55,101 bases of DNA. Source: Cryomorphaceae bacterium (lineage in GTDB: Bacteria > Bacteroidota > Bacteroidia > Flavobacteriales > Schleiferiaceae). A program made the position numbers and the translations under genes. Under the pieces are notes generated by a model that had not been told where the DNA came from, did no database searches, and saw only the letters and a list, made by a program, of their open reading frames with translations. Shown here in pieces: positions 17,801 through 26,561 of the stretch (positions within the stretch are counted from its first letter, which is position 1; every line of letters starts with the position of its first letter). The DNA lies in NCBI GenBank assembly GCA_003566715.1, contig PXCF01000142.1, positions 1 to 55,101 of the forward strand, read 5' to 3'.

Positions 17801-19700
17801 TAACGACTTCTTTGGCGTTGCCAGAACAACCACGCCCGATTTAGGTGCCATTGAGTTTGTTCCTACGCCTTGTGCAGGTCCATTTAGCTTAGGCATTGAC
17901 AGCATCACCTCTTCAAGCGGCTTCTTCAGCTGGGGTTCATTTGAAAACGACTGGGTGATTGAATGGGGGGCTGTTGGATTCCTACCTGGATCTGCCATTG
18001 GAACACAAGTGGTAGCAACAACAGACAGCATGTTTGAAGTAACCGGGTTTTCATCAAACACCTGCTACCACGTATTTGTGGCCGAAGTATGTAATGGCGA
18101 TACCAGTACATGGACCGGACCGGTAACCATCTGTACGCCTAAAGCCAACGATGCAGCCCTATTGGGTATCGTTCAACCAAAAGATCGCGATTGTGGTGAA
18201 GACCCCATGGACATTCAAGTTGAACTCCGCAACAATGGATTCTTCCCCATAACCTCCGTACCTATTACGGTAGAAATCTCCGGAGACTTCAGTCAAACCA
18301 TCAACTTTACCTACAGTGGTAATTTGGCAAAAGACTCATCAGAAGTCGTCACTGTAGGTTCGGCTGACTTCTCTCGTGGCGGCATCTTTGATATCGTTGC
18401 GTGGGTTGATTTACCCAACGATGAAGACAGTCTTAACGATACCGCCTCTGTGAATGACATTCGACTTATTCCGGCTGAACCGCGTTTCGACAACCTGCCT
18501 TTCTGTGCCGGCGACGATTCCGTAACTGTATTTGGTATTCATTTACCTCAGTTGGTGTCTTATGGTTGGTACGATGTAGCTACCGGTGGAACCAGACTTA
18601 GCGGAAACGATACCATTACCGTAGCCGCTTCTCAGTTACCTAACTTATGGATTGGCTACGACTCCGTGCCAAACACACCAGGTAATCGAACTTACTGCTC
18701 TGCAAATGCTACATCAACTACCTATGGATATATTCAGAATGTAACTTTTGGAAGCATCAATCAAACATCACCTATTGGTTGCGGCCAGCAGTATACCGAT
18801 TATACAGACAGTGCAACTACTGCTGTTAATCTCGGTCAAACCATTCCTATCAGCATCGACGTACAAGGTTGTTCCGGTGGCAACTGGACCCACTCGACTA
18901 AGGTCTTCATCGACTTTAATGGCAACGGTGATTTCACCGATCCGGGAGAAGAGGTATTGGTTGAAAGTCCACACCAATACGGCGTGGTTACCGGTAACAT
19001 CACCATCCCAATGAGTGCTACTCCTGGATTGACCACCACCATGCGTGTGATAACGGTTGAAACAAGTTTAGCAAGCAATGTAAATCCTTGCGGAACATTT
19101 ACTTGGGGAGAAGTTGAAGATTACACCGTTGAAATTTTAGGCGCCGTGGCTTGTAGCCCGAACCGCACACAAGTGGATATTAGTGCCGACTCCGTACCCG
19201 TAGCTTCTTTTAGCTACACGGAGTTACCTAACCTTGAGGTTGAGTTTATCAATACTTCTATACCTGCGGGCACCAATGCAACTTGGGATTTCGGTCCTCT
19301 GGGAACCGCTACTGGTGATACAGTTACCATCGCTTTCCCTGATAAAGGTGACTTTACCGTATGCTTAGAAGTGTCTAACTTCTGTGCAAGCGATAATACT
19401 TGTGAAACGGTTACCGTAAATGGAATTGGCGTGGAAACTTTCCACATCAATAACTTAAAGCTCTTCCCTAACCCCAACCAAGGACAATTCACACTGTCCT
19501 TCACTCAAGACTACATCAGCGATGTGCTGATTGAGATTGTCGATATGGCTGGGAAGGTTGTATACACGCAAATGACCGAAAACTTTAGCGGTGAATTCGC
19601 GCATACATTTGAAAAAGGTGCTCTTGCCTCCGGAGCCTATATGCTACGCATACGCAACGATAAAGGATCAACAGTAAAATCTGTTATCGTTAATAAGTAA
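14802..19700 (+). CDS. Giant secreted multidomain protein with T9SS type A sorting domain
   Basis: A 1632-residue exported protein. A Sec signal peptide covers about 1-29 (ending LNAQ). Then come an N-terminal beta-sandwich-like region (30-215), an Ig-like domain (217-308), a first GEVED-type domain (312-458, with GQQYTDYTD and ETEDYTV), a second Ig-like domain (462-552), and a right-handed beta-helix region (about 560-1020) ending in the typical DLGAIEFVP. These are followed by a fibronectin-III-like domain (1024-1108), a CARDB-like adhesion domain (1116-1223), a second GEVED domain (1297-1445, EVEDYTV) and a PKD-like domain (1465-1540). The last 80 residues (LKLFPNPNQGQFTLSF to SVIVNK) are a type A sorting domain that directs export by T9SS and surface attachment. 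No catalytic site is evident, so an adhesin or matrix role is likely. The two GEVED copies are closely similar. Confidence 0.9.
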   Translation: MWINYFRKGTLYSLFCVFSFVGLADLNAQTTYTIGTGTTANTATGYPTPYGNWYWGNRTQFIYRASELTAAGATAGLISSISFNITNLNSLPTLNDFEIKIKNDATNDLSTGWVTGMTTVFSSTAFPPPASTGWNTHTFTSPFMWDGVSNIIIEVCSQNSSFTGSGNASVQWTENLPTGTSRTYRMDALGICSNTATSNLSPQNRPNAQFVITSGPCTAPPTAGTTTGQDSVCPAELVNLSLSGATGGTGQTFQWQSSPDGTTWTNLPNDTLPGLSTNITAPTHFRCIVTCNNQSATSTSKLVVLKPIADCYCPSTATSTTFGYIQQVELGSINQLSPVGCGQQYTDYTDSSSTNLIASVTYPISIDVQGCSGGTWTHSTKVWIDFNQNGSFLDPGEEVFVESPHQYGVITGNITIPTTNIVPGPTIMRVVTVETGAAASVTPCGTYTWGETEDYTVVIIADTCTSPVTIGALQASEPQVCPGVPSTITAPNMSMGITQSYQWQVSADSTTWNDISGATNPQYTATSNDDRFYRLKSACQGDTTISDPIKITIAGDPLRGTYTINQLAAPSPTNFTSFTDLVDALNCGGVDSAVVINVVSGTGPYNEQIFFGNINGTSAANTITINGNGTELQFAATDGNERYTLALSGTSYLTIDSLKIVGLSTGNTDFGWGVWLTNNAQHNTIKNSEIIVDTTATNTNYGGIIMSAQANNAIPFGGAVAGSYNVFENNHIFGGYYGVTAMANNAAEQGVGNQFIDNTITDFRFYGMYLRAQDSLVVKGNDITRGDRFISGFVTFYGIYFTTGFTNNIIDGNRIYNSCGNCNNVTSAQYAVFFIGASGTAGNSNLFSNNLIHDINGDGNAYGIYAFTNNHWRYYHNSIIMDATAASTTTWAVYSSGNTADSEFINNIISADKSGTVIGLNFPTATNAIGSDYNGVYVPNGDVGRLGTTNYSTLTDWQTQGFDVNGVEAPPLFVDPANFDYAPGTPAFSGQGINLLSDVPNDFFGVARTTTPDLGAIEFVPTPCAGPFSLGIDSITSSSGFFSWGSFENDWVIEWGAVGFLPGSAIGTQVVATTDSMFEVTGFSSNTCYHVFVAEVCNGDTSTWTGPVTICTPKANDAALLGIVQPKDRDCGEDPMDIQVELRNNGFFPITSVPITVEISGDFSQTINFTYSGNLAKDSSEVVTVGSADFSRGGIFDIVAWVDLPNDEDSLNDTASVNDIRLIPAEPRFDNLPFCAGDDSVTVFGIHLPQLVSYGWYDVATGGTRLSGNDTITVAASQLPNLWIGYDSVPNTPGNRTYCSANATSTTYGYIQNVTFGSINQTSPIGCGQQYTDYTDSATTAVNLGQTIPISIDVQGCSGGNWTHSTKVFIDFNGNGDFTDPGEEVLVESPHQYGVVTGNITIPMSATPGLTTTMRVITVETSLASNVNPCGTFTWGEVEDYTVEILGAVACSPNRTQVDISADSVPVASFSYTELPNLEVEFINTSIPAGTNATWDFGPLGTATGDTVTIAFPDKGDFTVCLEVSNFCASDNTCETVTVNGIGVETFHINNLKLFPNPNQGQFTLSFTQDYISDVLIEIVDMAGKVVYTQMTENFSGEFAHTFEKGALASGAYMLRIRNDKGSTVKSVIVNK
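15736..16176 (+). repeat. First copy of the duplicated GEVED domain
   Basis: This in-gene segment and the one at 18700-19140 encode nearly matching domains: both hold QQYTDYTDS, ISIDVQGCSGG, WTHSTKV, IDFN, DPGEEV, VESPHQYGV, TGNITIP and a closing EDYTV. The likeness suggests a duplication within the gene. Confidence 0.8.
18700..19140 (+). repeat. Second copy of the duplicated GEVED domain
   Basis: Partner of the segment at 15736-16176; see that entry for the shared motifs. About 2.5 kb of beta-helix, fibronectin-like and CARDB-like coding sequence separates the two. Confidence 0.8.
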
Positions 19701-19717
19701 GCTTTTAAATAAGCATC

Positions 19718-19749
19718 AAAAAAGGCCGGTCAAATGACCGGCCTTTTTT
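19718..19749. terminator. Bidirectional terminator between the T9SS gene and clpB
   Basis: A perfect 9-base GC-rich stem (19724-19732 with 19735-19743, two-base loop) is flanked by six As on the left and seven Ts on the right. It therefore ends transcription from both converging genes. Confidence 0.9.
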
Positions 19750-22340
19750 TATTTCACCTCTTTGAATATCAATTGACCTTCGTCGTAATCCAACATAATC
19801 ACACTGTCGTCGGTTACGTTACCCTTGAGGATTTCCTTAGACAACTCATTGGTGACGCGCTTGAGGATGGTTCGCTTCACCGGACGTGCACCGTACTGCG
19901 GGTCGTAACTCACACTTGCCAAGTAGGCCACCGCTTCGGGCGAGGCTTCCATAGTGATGTGGTTCCTCTTCAACTGAGTTTTTAGGTGCTCCAACTGTAT
20001 ACGTACAATGTTTTCCATCTGATGCTCACCCAGTGGCGCAAATACTACCGTCTCGTCGATGCGGTTGATGAACTCCGGTCGCATGTGCTTCTTCAGCACA
20101 TCTATGACTTGCTCACGCGCGTTTTCCATCACTTCATAGCGATTGCCTTCATTCATATCTTTCATCAAATCGTTGAGTAAATCAGACCCCAAGTTAGAAG
20201 TCATGATGATGATGGTATTCTTAAAGTTGACGGTTCGGCCTTTGTTGTCGGTAAGGCGTCCGTCGTCTAATACCTGCAAGAGTGTATTAAACACATCCGG
20301 GTGTGCCTTTTCAATTTCGTCAAAAAGAACCACGGAATAAGGTCGGTGACGAACGGCCTCGGTCAGTTGACCACCTTCGTCATATCCTACGTACCCAGGA
20401 GGTGAACCAATCAATCGGCTCACGGCATGGCGCTCCTGGTATTCACTCATATCAATGCGGATCAACGCCTTTTCTTCGTTAAAGAGATACTCTGCCAGGG
20501 TCTTGGCCAGCTCTGTTTTACCTACTCCGGTAGTTCCCATAAATATAAAGGAGCCTATGGGACGGTGTTCATCTTGTAGTCCTGCACGACTGCGACGTAC
20601 TGCCTCGGATACGGCTAAGAGAGCCTCTTCTTGTCCCACCACGCGCTTGCGCAAATGGTCTTCCAACAAGAGCAATTTCTCCCGCTCGCTTTGCAGCATT
20701 TTCTGCACCGGTATGCCCGTCCAACGTGAAACCGTTTCGGCGATGTCTTCCGCCGTCACCTCCTCCTTAATCATACGGCTGGTGACTTGCGACTTTAACT
20801 CTACTTCGAGTGCTTTCTGATGTTCCTCAGCATCTTTAATACGACCGTAACGCAGCTCAGCTACCTTGGCGTAATCACCATCACGTTCAGCTCTATCGGC
20901 TTCTAAGCGCAAGTTCTCCACCTCCTCTTTCAGTCGTTGCAACTGATCAACCTTGCCCTTTTCCATTTCCCATCGACTGTTCAGCGCATTTCGTTTTTCG
21001 TTGAGATTGGCCAATTCCTCTCGGATCACCGCCAATTTCTTTTCGTCCTTCTCACGCTTAATGGCCGCTTGCTCAATCTCCAACTGGCGAATCTTTCGGT
21101 CAAGCTGATCGATGTCTTCGGGCTTAGAGTTAATTTCCAAGCGCAAACGCGAAGCCGCCTCATCGATGAGGTCAATGGCTTTGTCGGGCAAAAAGCGCTC
21201 GGTGATATAGCGCTCGGAAAACTCCACCGAAGCAATAATGGCCTCATCGAGAATGCGCACCTTGTGGTGGGTTTCGTATTTTTCTTTGATGCCGCGTAAG
21301 ATGGAAATGGCCGATTCGGTATCCGGCTCTTCTACCAAGACTTTTTGGAAACGGCGCTCTAAAGCCTTGTCCTTTTCAAAGAACTTCTGGTACTCCGCCA
21401 AAGTCGTAGCACCCACAGCACGTAGCTCGCCCCTGGCCAATGCCGGTTTTAAAATATTGGCCGCATCCATGGCGCCCTCTCCCCCACCTGCTCCTACCAA
21501 GGTGTGGATTTCGTCGATGAAGAGAATGATGTTACCCTCACCACTGGTCACTTCTTTCACTACGGCCTTTAGGCGCTCTTCAAACTCGCCCTTGTATTTG
21601 GCTCCGGCAATCAGCGCGCCCATATCTAAGGCAAATATCTGCTTGTCTTTGAGGTTTTCCGGAATATCGCCATTGATGATACGATGCGCCATCCCCTCGG
21701 CAATGGCGGTTTTACCCACGCCAGGTTCACCGATGAGGATGGGATTGTTTTTGGTGCGACGAGACAATATTTGCAATACGCGCCGAATTTCGTCTTCGCG
21801 ACCAATCACAGGATCCAACTTTCCGTCTCGCGCCAATTGATTCAAATTTTTGGCGTATTTATTTAATGCGTTATACGATTCCTCTACCGAGGCCGACTTT
21901 ACCTTCTCGCCTTTGCGAAGCTCGGCAATGGCTGCGCGCAAGCCTTTTTCGGTTACGCCGGCATCTTTTAGTATGGTGGCAGCCGTATCCGATGCAAGGA
22001 GAATACCCAACACCAAGTGTTCTACCGCAACATAATCATCGGCATTTTTCTTAGCCTCTGCTTGGGCTTTACTGATCGCATCCCCCGCACCCCTAGAAAA
22101 ATAAGTATCGCCGCCGGTTACTTTGGGAAGAGACGACACGCTTTTACTCAATACATTGATCAATACGGGCAATTGCACCCCCAGTTTTCCGAAAAGAAAA
22201 GGAATGACATCTTTATCGTGCTGTAGTGCACTCGTTAATACGTGAACGTTTTCTACCGATTGATGATTTTCCGACTGAGCCAATACCTGTGCTTGCTGAA
22301 GTATTTCCTGCGTCTTAATGGTTAAATTATTTGTTGTCAT
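19749..22340 (-). CDS. clpB: ATP-dependent disaggregase ClpB
   Basis: An 863-residue Hsp100 hexameric unfoldase that rescues aggregated protein together with DnaK. The Clp N-domain is at about 1-145. AAA+ module 1 has Walker A GEPGVGKT and Walker [10 protein letters not shown], with pore loop [13 protein letters not shown]. The long coiled-coil middle domain (about 400-525, dense in Glu, Lys, Arg and Leu) distinguishes ClpB from ClpA and ClpC. AAA+ module 2 has Walker A GTTGVGKT, pore-loop [13 protein letters not shown] and Walker [12 protein letters not shown], followed by the C-terminal small domain. Length matches the family. No TAnnTTTG element was seen in the 189 bases upstream, so a heat-shock or alternative promoter is possible. 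Confidence 0.97.
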   Translation of the reverse strand: MTTNNLTIKTQEILQQAQVLAQSENHQSVENVHVLTSALQHDKDVIPFLFGKLGVQLPVLINVLSKSVSSLPKVTGGDTYFSRGAGDAISKAQAEAKKNADDYVAVEHLVLGILLASDTAATILKDAGVTEKGLRAAIAELRKGEKVKSASVEESYNALNKYAKNLNQLARDGKLDPVIGREDEIRRVLQILSRRTKNNPILIGEPGVGKTAIAEGMAHRIINGDIPENLKDKQIFALDMGALIAGAKYKGEFEERLKAVVKEVTSGEGNIILFIDEIHTLVGAGGGEGAMDAANILKPALARGELRAVGATTLAEYQKFFEKDKALERRFQKVLVEEPDTESAISILRGIKEKYETHHKVRILDEAIIASVEFSERYITERFLPDKAIDLIDEAASRLRLEINSKPEDIDQLDRKIRQLEIEQAAIKREKDEKKLAVIREELANLNEKRNALNSRWEMEKGKVDQLQRLKEEVENLRLEADRAERDGDYAKVAELRYGRIKDAEEHQKALEVELKSQVTSRMIKEEVTAEDIAETVSRWTGIPVQKMLQSEREKLLLLEDHLRKRVVGQEEALLAVSEAVRRSRAGLQDEHRPIGSFIFMGTTGVGKTELAKTLAEYLFNEEKALIRIDMSEYQERHAVSRLIGSPPGYVGYDEGGQLTEAVRHRPYSVVLFDEIEKAHPDVFNTLLQVLDDGRLTDNKGRTVNFKNTIIIMTSNLGSDLLNDLMKDMNEGNRYEVMENAREQVIDVLKKHMRPEFINRIDETVVFAPLGEHQMENIVRIQLEHLKTQLKRNHITMEASPEAVAYLASVSYDPQYGARPVKRTILKRVTNELSKEILKGNVTDDSVIMLDYDEGQLIFKEVK

Positions 22341-22539
22341 AATATTTTCTTTTTCTTCAACTCCGTCAATTTACATTCCAATGCGTAAAGACTGACAATG
22401 TACGACATTTTGGCCGAAAACAACCTTGCTAAACACTTGTTTTTCTGTCATTTAGGCGCAAAATAAAAAATCCCATTATTAAAGATGACATATTTATATC
22501 ACGAATAAAACACCAATAGGGATTCTCCTTTGGCATCCC

Positions 22540-22547
22540 TACTTTTG
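22540..22547 (+). promoter_or_regulatory. -7 element for tyrS
   Basis: TACTTTTG followed by C is a good TAnnTTTG match. Initiation would be near 22553, which makes the in-frame TTG at 22530 impossible as a start and supports the ATG at 22569. No -33 TTG at the usual distance was found. Confidence 0.6.
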
Positions 22548-22568
22548 CGGAGCAAAAAAATGGGACAC

Positions 22569-23846
22569 ATGCACACAAATTTCATTGAAGAATTACGCTG
22601 GAGAGGGATGTTACACGACATGACCCCAGGCACGGAAGATCAACTCAGTAAATCATCTACGGTTGGTTACGTTGGGTTTGACCCCACCGCAGATTCTCTA
22701 CATATTGGCAACTTGGTTCCCGTCATGCTCTTGACCCATTTTCAGCGTTGCGGGCATAAACCATTGGTTTTGGTAGGTGGTGCCACTGGTCGTGTTGGTG
22801 ACCCTTCAGGAAAAGTAAAAGAGCGTCAACTACTCGGTACCGATGTGATTGAGCATAACCTCAATGCACAGAAAAAACAGCTTCAACAATTTCTCAATTT
22901 TGAAGACGGCGAAAACAAGGCCGAGATCGTCAACAACTACGACTGGTTTAAAGACTACAACTTTTTAGACTTCATTCGCGATGTAGGCAAACACATCAGC
23001 ATCAACTATATGATGGCTAAAGACTCGGTTAAAAACCGCCTCGAAAGCGGAATTTCCTTCGCCGAGTTTAGCTACCAACTCATTCAGGGGTACGACTTTT
23101 ACCACTTGTTGACCACCAAAAACTGTAGGTTACAAATGGGAGGTAGCGATCAATGGGGCAACATTACCACCGGAACTGAACTCATCAGACGAATGGGCGG
23201 CGGAGATGCCTTTGCACTAACATCACCACTCATTACCAAAGCTGATGGCTCCAAATTTGGTAAGTCTGAAGGGGGAAACATTTGGTTGGATCGCAACAAG
23301 ACCTCGCCTTACCAGTTCTACCAGTTTTGGATCAACGTGTCCGACGAAGATGTGGTAAACTTTACGCCCATTTTTTCACTGAAAAATAAAGAAGAAATAG
23401 ACGCATTGACTGTCCAGCACCAAGAAGCACCCCACCTGCGCATTTTGCAAAAAGCACTGGCCGAAGAAATGACCAGTCGTGTGCACAGCAAAGAAGACTT
23501 GATGCAAGCACAAAAAGCGAGCAACGTGTTGTTTGGAAAATCCGGGCAAGAAGAATTGCGCAGCTTAGACAAACGCACCTTGCTGGAAGTCTTTGATAGT
23601 GTACCTTCTTTCTCCGTAAATGCAACTGACTTAGTAGAAGGCCCCGTAGAACTATTGGCCAGTAAAACATCCATTCTTCCCAGTAAATCCGAGGCGAGGA
23701 AAATGCTAAAAGCCAATGCCATTTCGGTAAATAAAGAGAAAATATCGGAAGACACTGCACTCAGTAACGATGATTTACTTCACAACGAATATCTCATTGT
23801 GCAACGCGGAAAAAAGAACTACTACCTCATCAAAGTAACGGGCTGA
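22569..23846 (+). CDS. tyrS: Tyrosyl-tRNA synthetase
   Basis: Class I aminoacyl-tRNA synthetase that charges tRNA-Tyr, 425 residues from ATG 22569. An ATG at 22560 is also in frame, but [17 protein letters not shown] matches the family N-terminus. The HIGH-type motif is DSLHIGN, the Tyr-binding region includes YDFYHLL and GGSDQWGNI, and the KMSKS-type loop is [10 protein letters not shown]-terminal S4 RNA-binding domain at about 355-425 ([26 protein letters not shown]) completes the bacterial TyrS architecture. Next gene starts 37 bases later. Confidence 0.97.
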   Translation: MHTNFIEELRWRGMLHDMTPGTEDQLSKSSTVGYVGFDPTADSLHIGNLVPVMLLTHFQRCGHKPLVLVGGATGRVGDPSGKVKERQLLGTDVIEHNLNAQKKQLQQFLNFEDGENKAEIVNNYDWFKDYNFLDFIRDVGKHISINYMMAKDSVKNRLESGISFAEFSYQLIQGYDFYHLLTTKNCRLQMGGSDQWGNITTGTELIRRMGGGDAFALTSPLITKADGSKFGKSEGGNIWLDRNKTSPYQFYQFWINVSDEDVVNFTPIFSLKNKEEIDALTVQHQEAPHLRILQKALAEEMTSRVHSKEDLMQAQKASNVLFGKSGQEELRSLDKRTLLEVFDSVPSFSVNATDLVEGPVELLASKTSILPSKSEARKMLKANAISVNKEKISEDTALSNDDLLHNEYLIVQRGKKNYYLIKVTG

Positions 23847-23883
23847 TTTTTTGGTTGTAAATTCGCCACACAAACACCTACCT

Positions 23884-24861
23884 ATGCGCTTACTTCTCAC
23901 CTTTTCCCTCCTTTTAGCTGGTCAGGTCTTATTTGCTCAAAGCCTGACTTGCAAAGTGACAGCACCCTCGGGATTAAACGTTCGCTCGGAACCTTCCACG
24001 AAAGGAAAAGTAATCGGAAGGCTACTTACCAATGACGTCATCGAAATTGAGGCAAAAACCTATGGCGAACTTACGGTTGATGGCATGCCCGGTTTTTGGA
24101 GAAAGACCGAAATAAAAGGCAAAGTGGGCTATGTTTGGGATGGGTATCTGGAGATTATTGGACGCGTTGTATCGGAGGAGCAGGCCGTTGAAGTAACGGA
24201 TACCATTAAACGCGAAACGAGTATTGAACTCAATCTTTTACTGGAAACCTATAACCACTGCGGGAACTTGTCACATGTTAATCCCAGTGGGTTTTGGTAC
24301 GCCTTTGTTCCCAATGAAAAAAATAACAACATCACTGTAAAGCCGGTAGAAATAACCGTTTGCTTAAGTAAAAACAGGTTGAGCAAGTTGATGGAGTTTG
24401 ATATTCAAACCAACAGCGACCTAAGATCTCTCTTTCTTATTGGCGCCAACCAAGAGCTGTCGGTTGCTGAAAACTTTAAAAGCATAGAAGATGAACTAAG
24501 AACTGCCGGCAGACAGGTTATGCCCGGACAAAGGCGATTGCTAGGCAGAGGGGTACACATGAGTGCCTTGGGAAATGTAAAAAGTCTGGATGGCGACTGT
24601 CCGAAAATTGACAATTACCGACTACATCTCTTTACCGATAACAAGAGACAAGACGTGTTGAACATGCTAACTTCCATTGGCGAATGTGGCGTTCCCGATT
24701 TATATTGGTACGGCGACATCACCGGTAACGGTTTTCCCGACATTATCATGGTAAGTGTGGAAGAAAACACCAATACCTTTTATTTACTAAAGCATTCATT
24801 TGATCGACCGGAGGCCCCCTATCAGGTGGTTTCTACGTTTACAATGGAAGATTGTGAATAG
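23884..24861 (+). CDS. Exported SH3-domain protein of unknown function
   Basis: A 325-residue protein with a signal peptide (about 1-18, LLLAGQVLFAQ). A bacterial SH3b domain follows at about 20-95: SGLNVRSEPSTKGKVIGRL and GKVGYVWDGYLEI are standard. The C-terminal part (about 115-325) has no recognised domain; it includes a region with DITGNGFPDIIMVS, resembling an FG-GAP-type acidic turn. SH3b domains in periplasmic proteins usually bind cell-wall peptides. ATG 23884 is chosen because it begins the signal peptide directly; a TTG 33 bases upstream would bury it. It lies 26 bases before the carboxyltransferase gene. Confidence 0.75.
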   Translation: MRLLLTFSLLLAGQVLFAQSLTCKVTAPSGLNVRSEPSTKGKVIGRLLTNDVIEIEAKTYGELTVDGMPGFWRKTEIKGKVGYVWDGYLEIIGRVVSEEQAVEVTDTIKRETSIELNLLLETYNHCGNLSHVNPSGFWYAFVPNEKNNNITVKPVEITVCLSKNRLSKLMEFDIQTNSDLRSLFLIGANQELSVAENFKSIEDELRTAGRQVMPGQRRLLGRGVHMSALGNVKSLDGDCPKIDNYRLHLFTDNKRQDVLNMLTSIGECGVPDLYWYGDITGNGFPDIIMVSVEENTNTFYLLKHSFDRPEAPYQVVSTFTMEDCE

Positions 24862-24887
24862 TCGCTCTATAACGACTAACACATAAA

Positions 24888-26561
24888 ATGAACAAAGCAT
24901 TTCAAGACATGAGCAAAACGGAAAACATCAAAAAAGACATTAACTTCAACAAAAACGAAGACCAGCTTCGCCTGATGGTTTCAGAGCTTAAGCAGCGATG
25001 GAACAAAGTGTCTGAAGGTGGAGGTAAAAAGAAAATTGACAAACTACACAGTCAGGGTAAACTGACCGCCCGTGAACGCGTGGCCTTTTTGCTCGACAAA
25101 AACCGCGATCAAATCGAAATTGGCGCCTTTGCCGGTGAAGATATGTACACCGAACACGGCGGTTGTCCCTCCGGTGGCGTGGTAGTGGTTTTGGGTTACG
25201 TTAAAGGACGCATGTGCTTGGTGGTGGCCAACGACGCCACGGTAAAAGCCGGTGCTTGGTTTCCCATTACCGGGAAAAAAAATCTTCGCGCTCAGGAGAT
25301 TGCCATGGAAAACCGCATTCCCATCATCTATCTGGTAGACAGCGCCGGGGTGTATTTACCCATGCAAGACGAAATTTTCCCCGACAAGGAAAACTTTGGT
25401 CGCATCTTTCGCAACAACGCCATGATGTCGTCCATGGGCATTACACAAATTGCCGCGGTTATGGGCAGTTGTGTTGCAGGAGGGGCCTACTTACCTATTA
25501 TGAGCGACGAAGCGCTAATCGTAGATAAAACCGGATCCATCTTCTTGGCCGGATCATATTTGGTAAAAGCCGCCATTGGTGAAGATGTCGACAACGAAAC
25601 GCTTGGTGGGGCGACTACCCATTGCGAGATTTCCGGGGTTACCGACTACAAGTCACCCGATGACAAATCAGCATTGACCACCATTCAAAACATAGTAGAC
25701 AAAATGGGTGACGCCCAAAAGGCCGGATTCAATCGCATAAAGCCAACCGCACCCGCCGAAGATCCCAACGATATTTACGGCATTTTACACCCCGAAAATG
25801 CCAAGCCATTCTCCACCCGTGCCATTATTGATCGCTTGGTGGACAACAGCGAATTTGAAGAGTACAAAGAAGGCTACGGCAAAACCATCATTACCGGATA
25901 CGGACGCATCGATGGCTGGGCTGTAGGTATAGTTGCCAACAACCGCGAAGTACAAAAAAACAAAAAAGGGGAAATGCAGTTTGGTGGCGTCATCTACTCC
26001 GACTCTGCCGATAAAGCCACCCGTTTTATTGCCAACTGCAACCAGAAAAAAATTCCGTTGGTCTTCTTACAAGACGTTACCGGATTTATGGTCGGCTCAC
26101 GCTCAGAACACGGCGGCATCATCAAGGACGGTGCAAAAATGGTCAATGCCGTGAGCAACTCCGTGGTACCAAAATTCACCATCATTGTTGGCAACTCCTA
26201 CGGAGCCGGTAACTACGCCATGTGTGGAAAGGCCTACGACCCGCGCTTGATCGCTGCGTGGCCCAACGCCAAATTGGCCGTGATGGGTGGTTCGCAAGCG
26301 GCCAAGGTGTTGCTGCAAATTGAAAAAGCCTCACTCAAAGCCAAAGGTGAAACCATCACCGAGGAAAAAGAAAAAGAACTACTCGATAGAATTCAGGGCA
26401 ATTACGACAGGCAAACCTCGCCCTATTACGCTGCCGCTCGTTTGTGGGTTGACGCCATCATCGACCCACTTGATACCAGAAAGTGGATCAGCATGGGGAT
26501 AGAAATGGCCAACCACGCCCCCATTGAACGATCATACAACACCGGGGTAATTCAGGTATAA
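24888..26561 (+). CDS. Acyl-CoA carboxylase carboxyltransferase beta subunit (methylcrotonoyl-CoA carboxylase-like)
   Basis: A 557-residue crotonase-fold carboxyltransferase that moves the carboxyl group from carboxybiotin to an acyl-CoA. The N-half has GKLTARERVAFLLDK and GGCPSGGVVVVLGYVKG; the acyl-CoA pocket region DSAGVYLPMQDEIFPD and the GSCVAGGAYLPIMSDE oxyanion segment are closest to the methylcrotonoyl-CoA carboxylase branch, which would mean leucine catabolism. The C-half has the second crotonase domain with FLQDVTGFMVG, GNSYGAGNYAMCGKAYDPR and MGGSQAAKV. No biotin carboxylase or biotin carrier gene lies nearby, so the partner alpha subunit is encoded elsewhere. The stop overlaps the next start by one base (TAATG). 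An internal ATG at 24909 is an alternative start. Confidence 0.9.
   Translation: MNKAFQDMSKTENIKKDINFNKNEDQLRLMVSELKQRWNKVSEGGGKKKIDKLHSQGKLTARERVAFLLDKNRDQIEIGAFAGEDMYTEHGGCPSGGVVVVLGYVKGRMCLVVANDATVKAGAWFPITGKKNLRAQEIAMENRIPIIYLVDSAGVYLPMQDEIFPDKENFGRIFRNNAMMSSMGITQIAAVMGSCVAGGAYLPIMSDEALIVDKTGSIFLAGSYLVKAAIGEDVDNETLGGATTHCEISGVTDYKSPDDKSALTTIQNIVDKMGDAQKAGFNRIKPTAPAEDPNDIYGILHPENAKPFSTRAIIDRLVDNSEFEEYKEGYGKTIITGYGRIDGWAVGIVANNREVQKNKKGEMQFGGVIYSDSADKATRFIANCNQKKIPLVFLQDVTGFMVGSRSEHGGIIKDGAKMVNAVSNSVVPKFTIIVGNSYGAGNYAMCGKAYDPRLIAAWPNAKLAVMGGSQAAKVLLQIEKASLKAKGETITEEKEKELLDRIQGNYDRQTSPYYAAARLWVDAIIDPLDTRKWISMGIEMANHAPIERSYNTGVIQV

Noticed and set aside
21238-21840. 200-codon open frame opposite clpB
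   Set aside because: Antisense shadow of the AAA+ module 1 coding region; Ser/Ala/Pro-rich with no start signal or promoter.
22530-22568. Upstream TTG or ATG start for tyrS
   Set aside because: The -7 element TACTTTTG at 22540-22547 puts transcription initiation after the TTG, and TyrS N-termini begin at the [11 protein letters not shown] segment.
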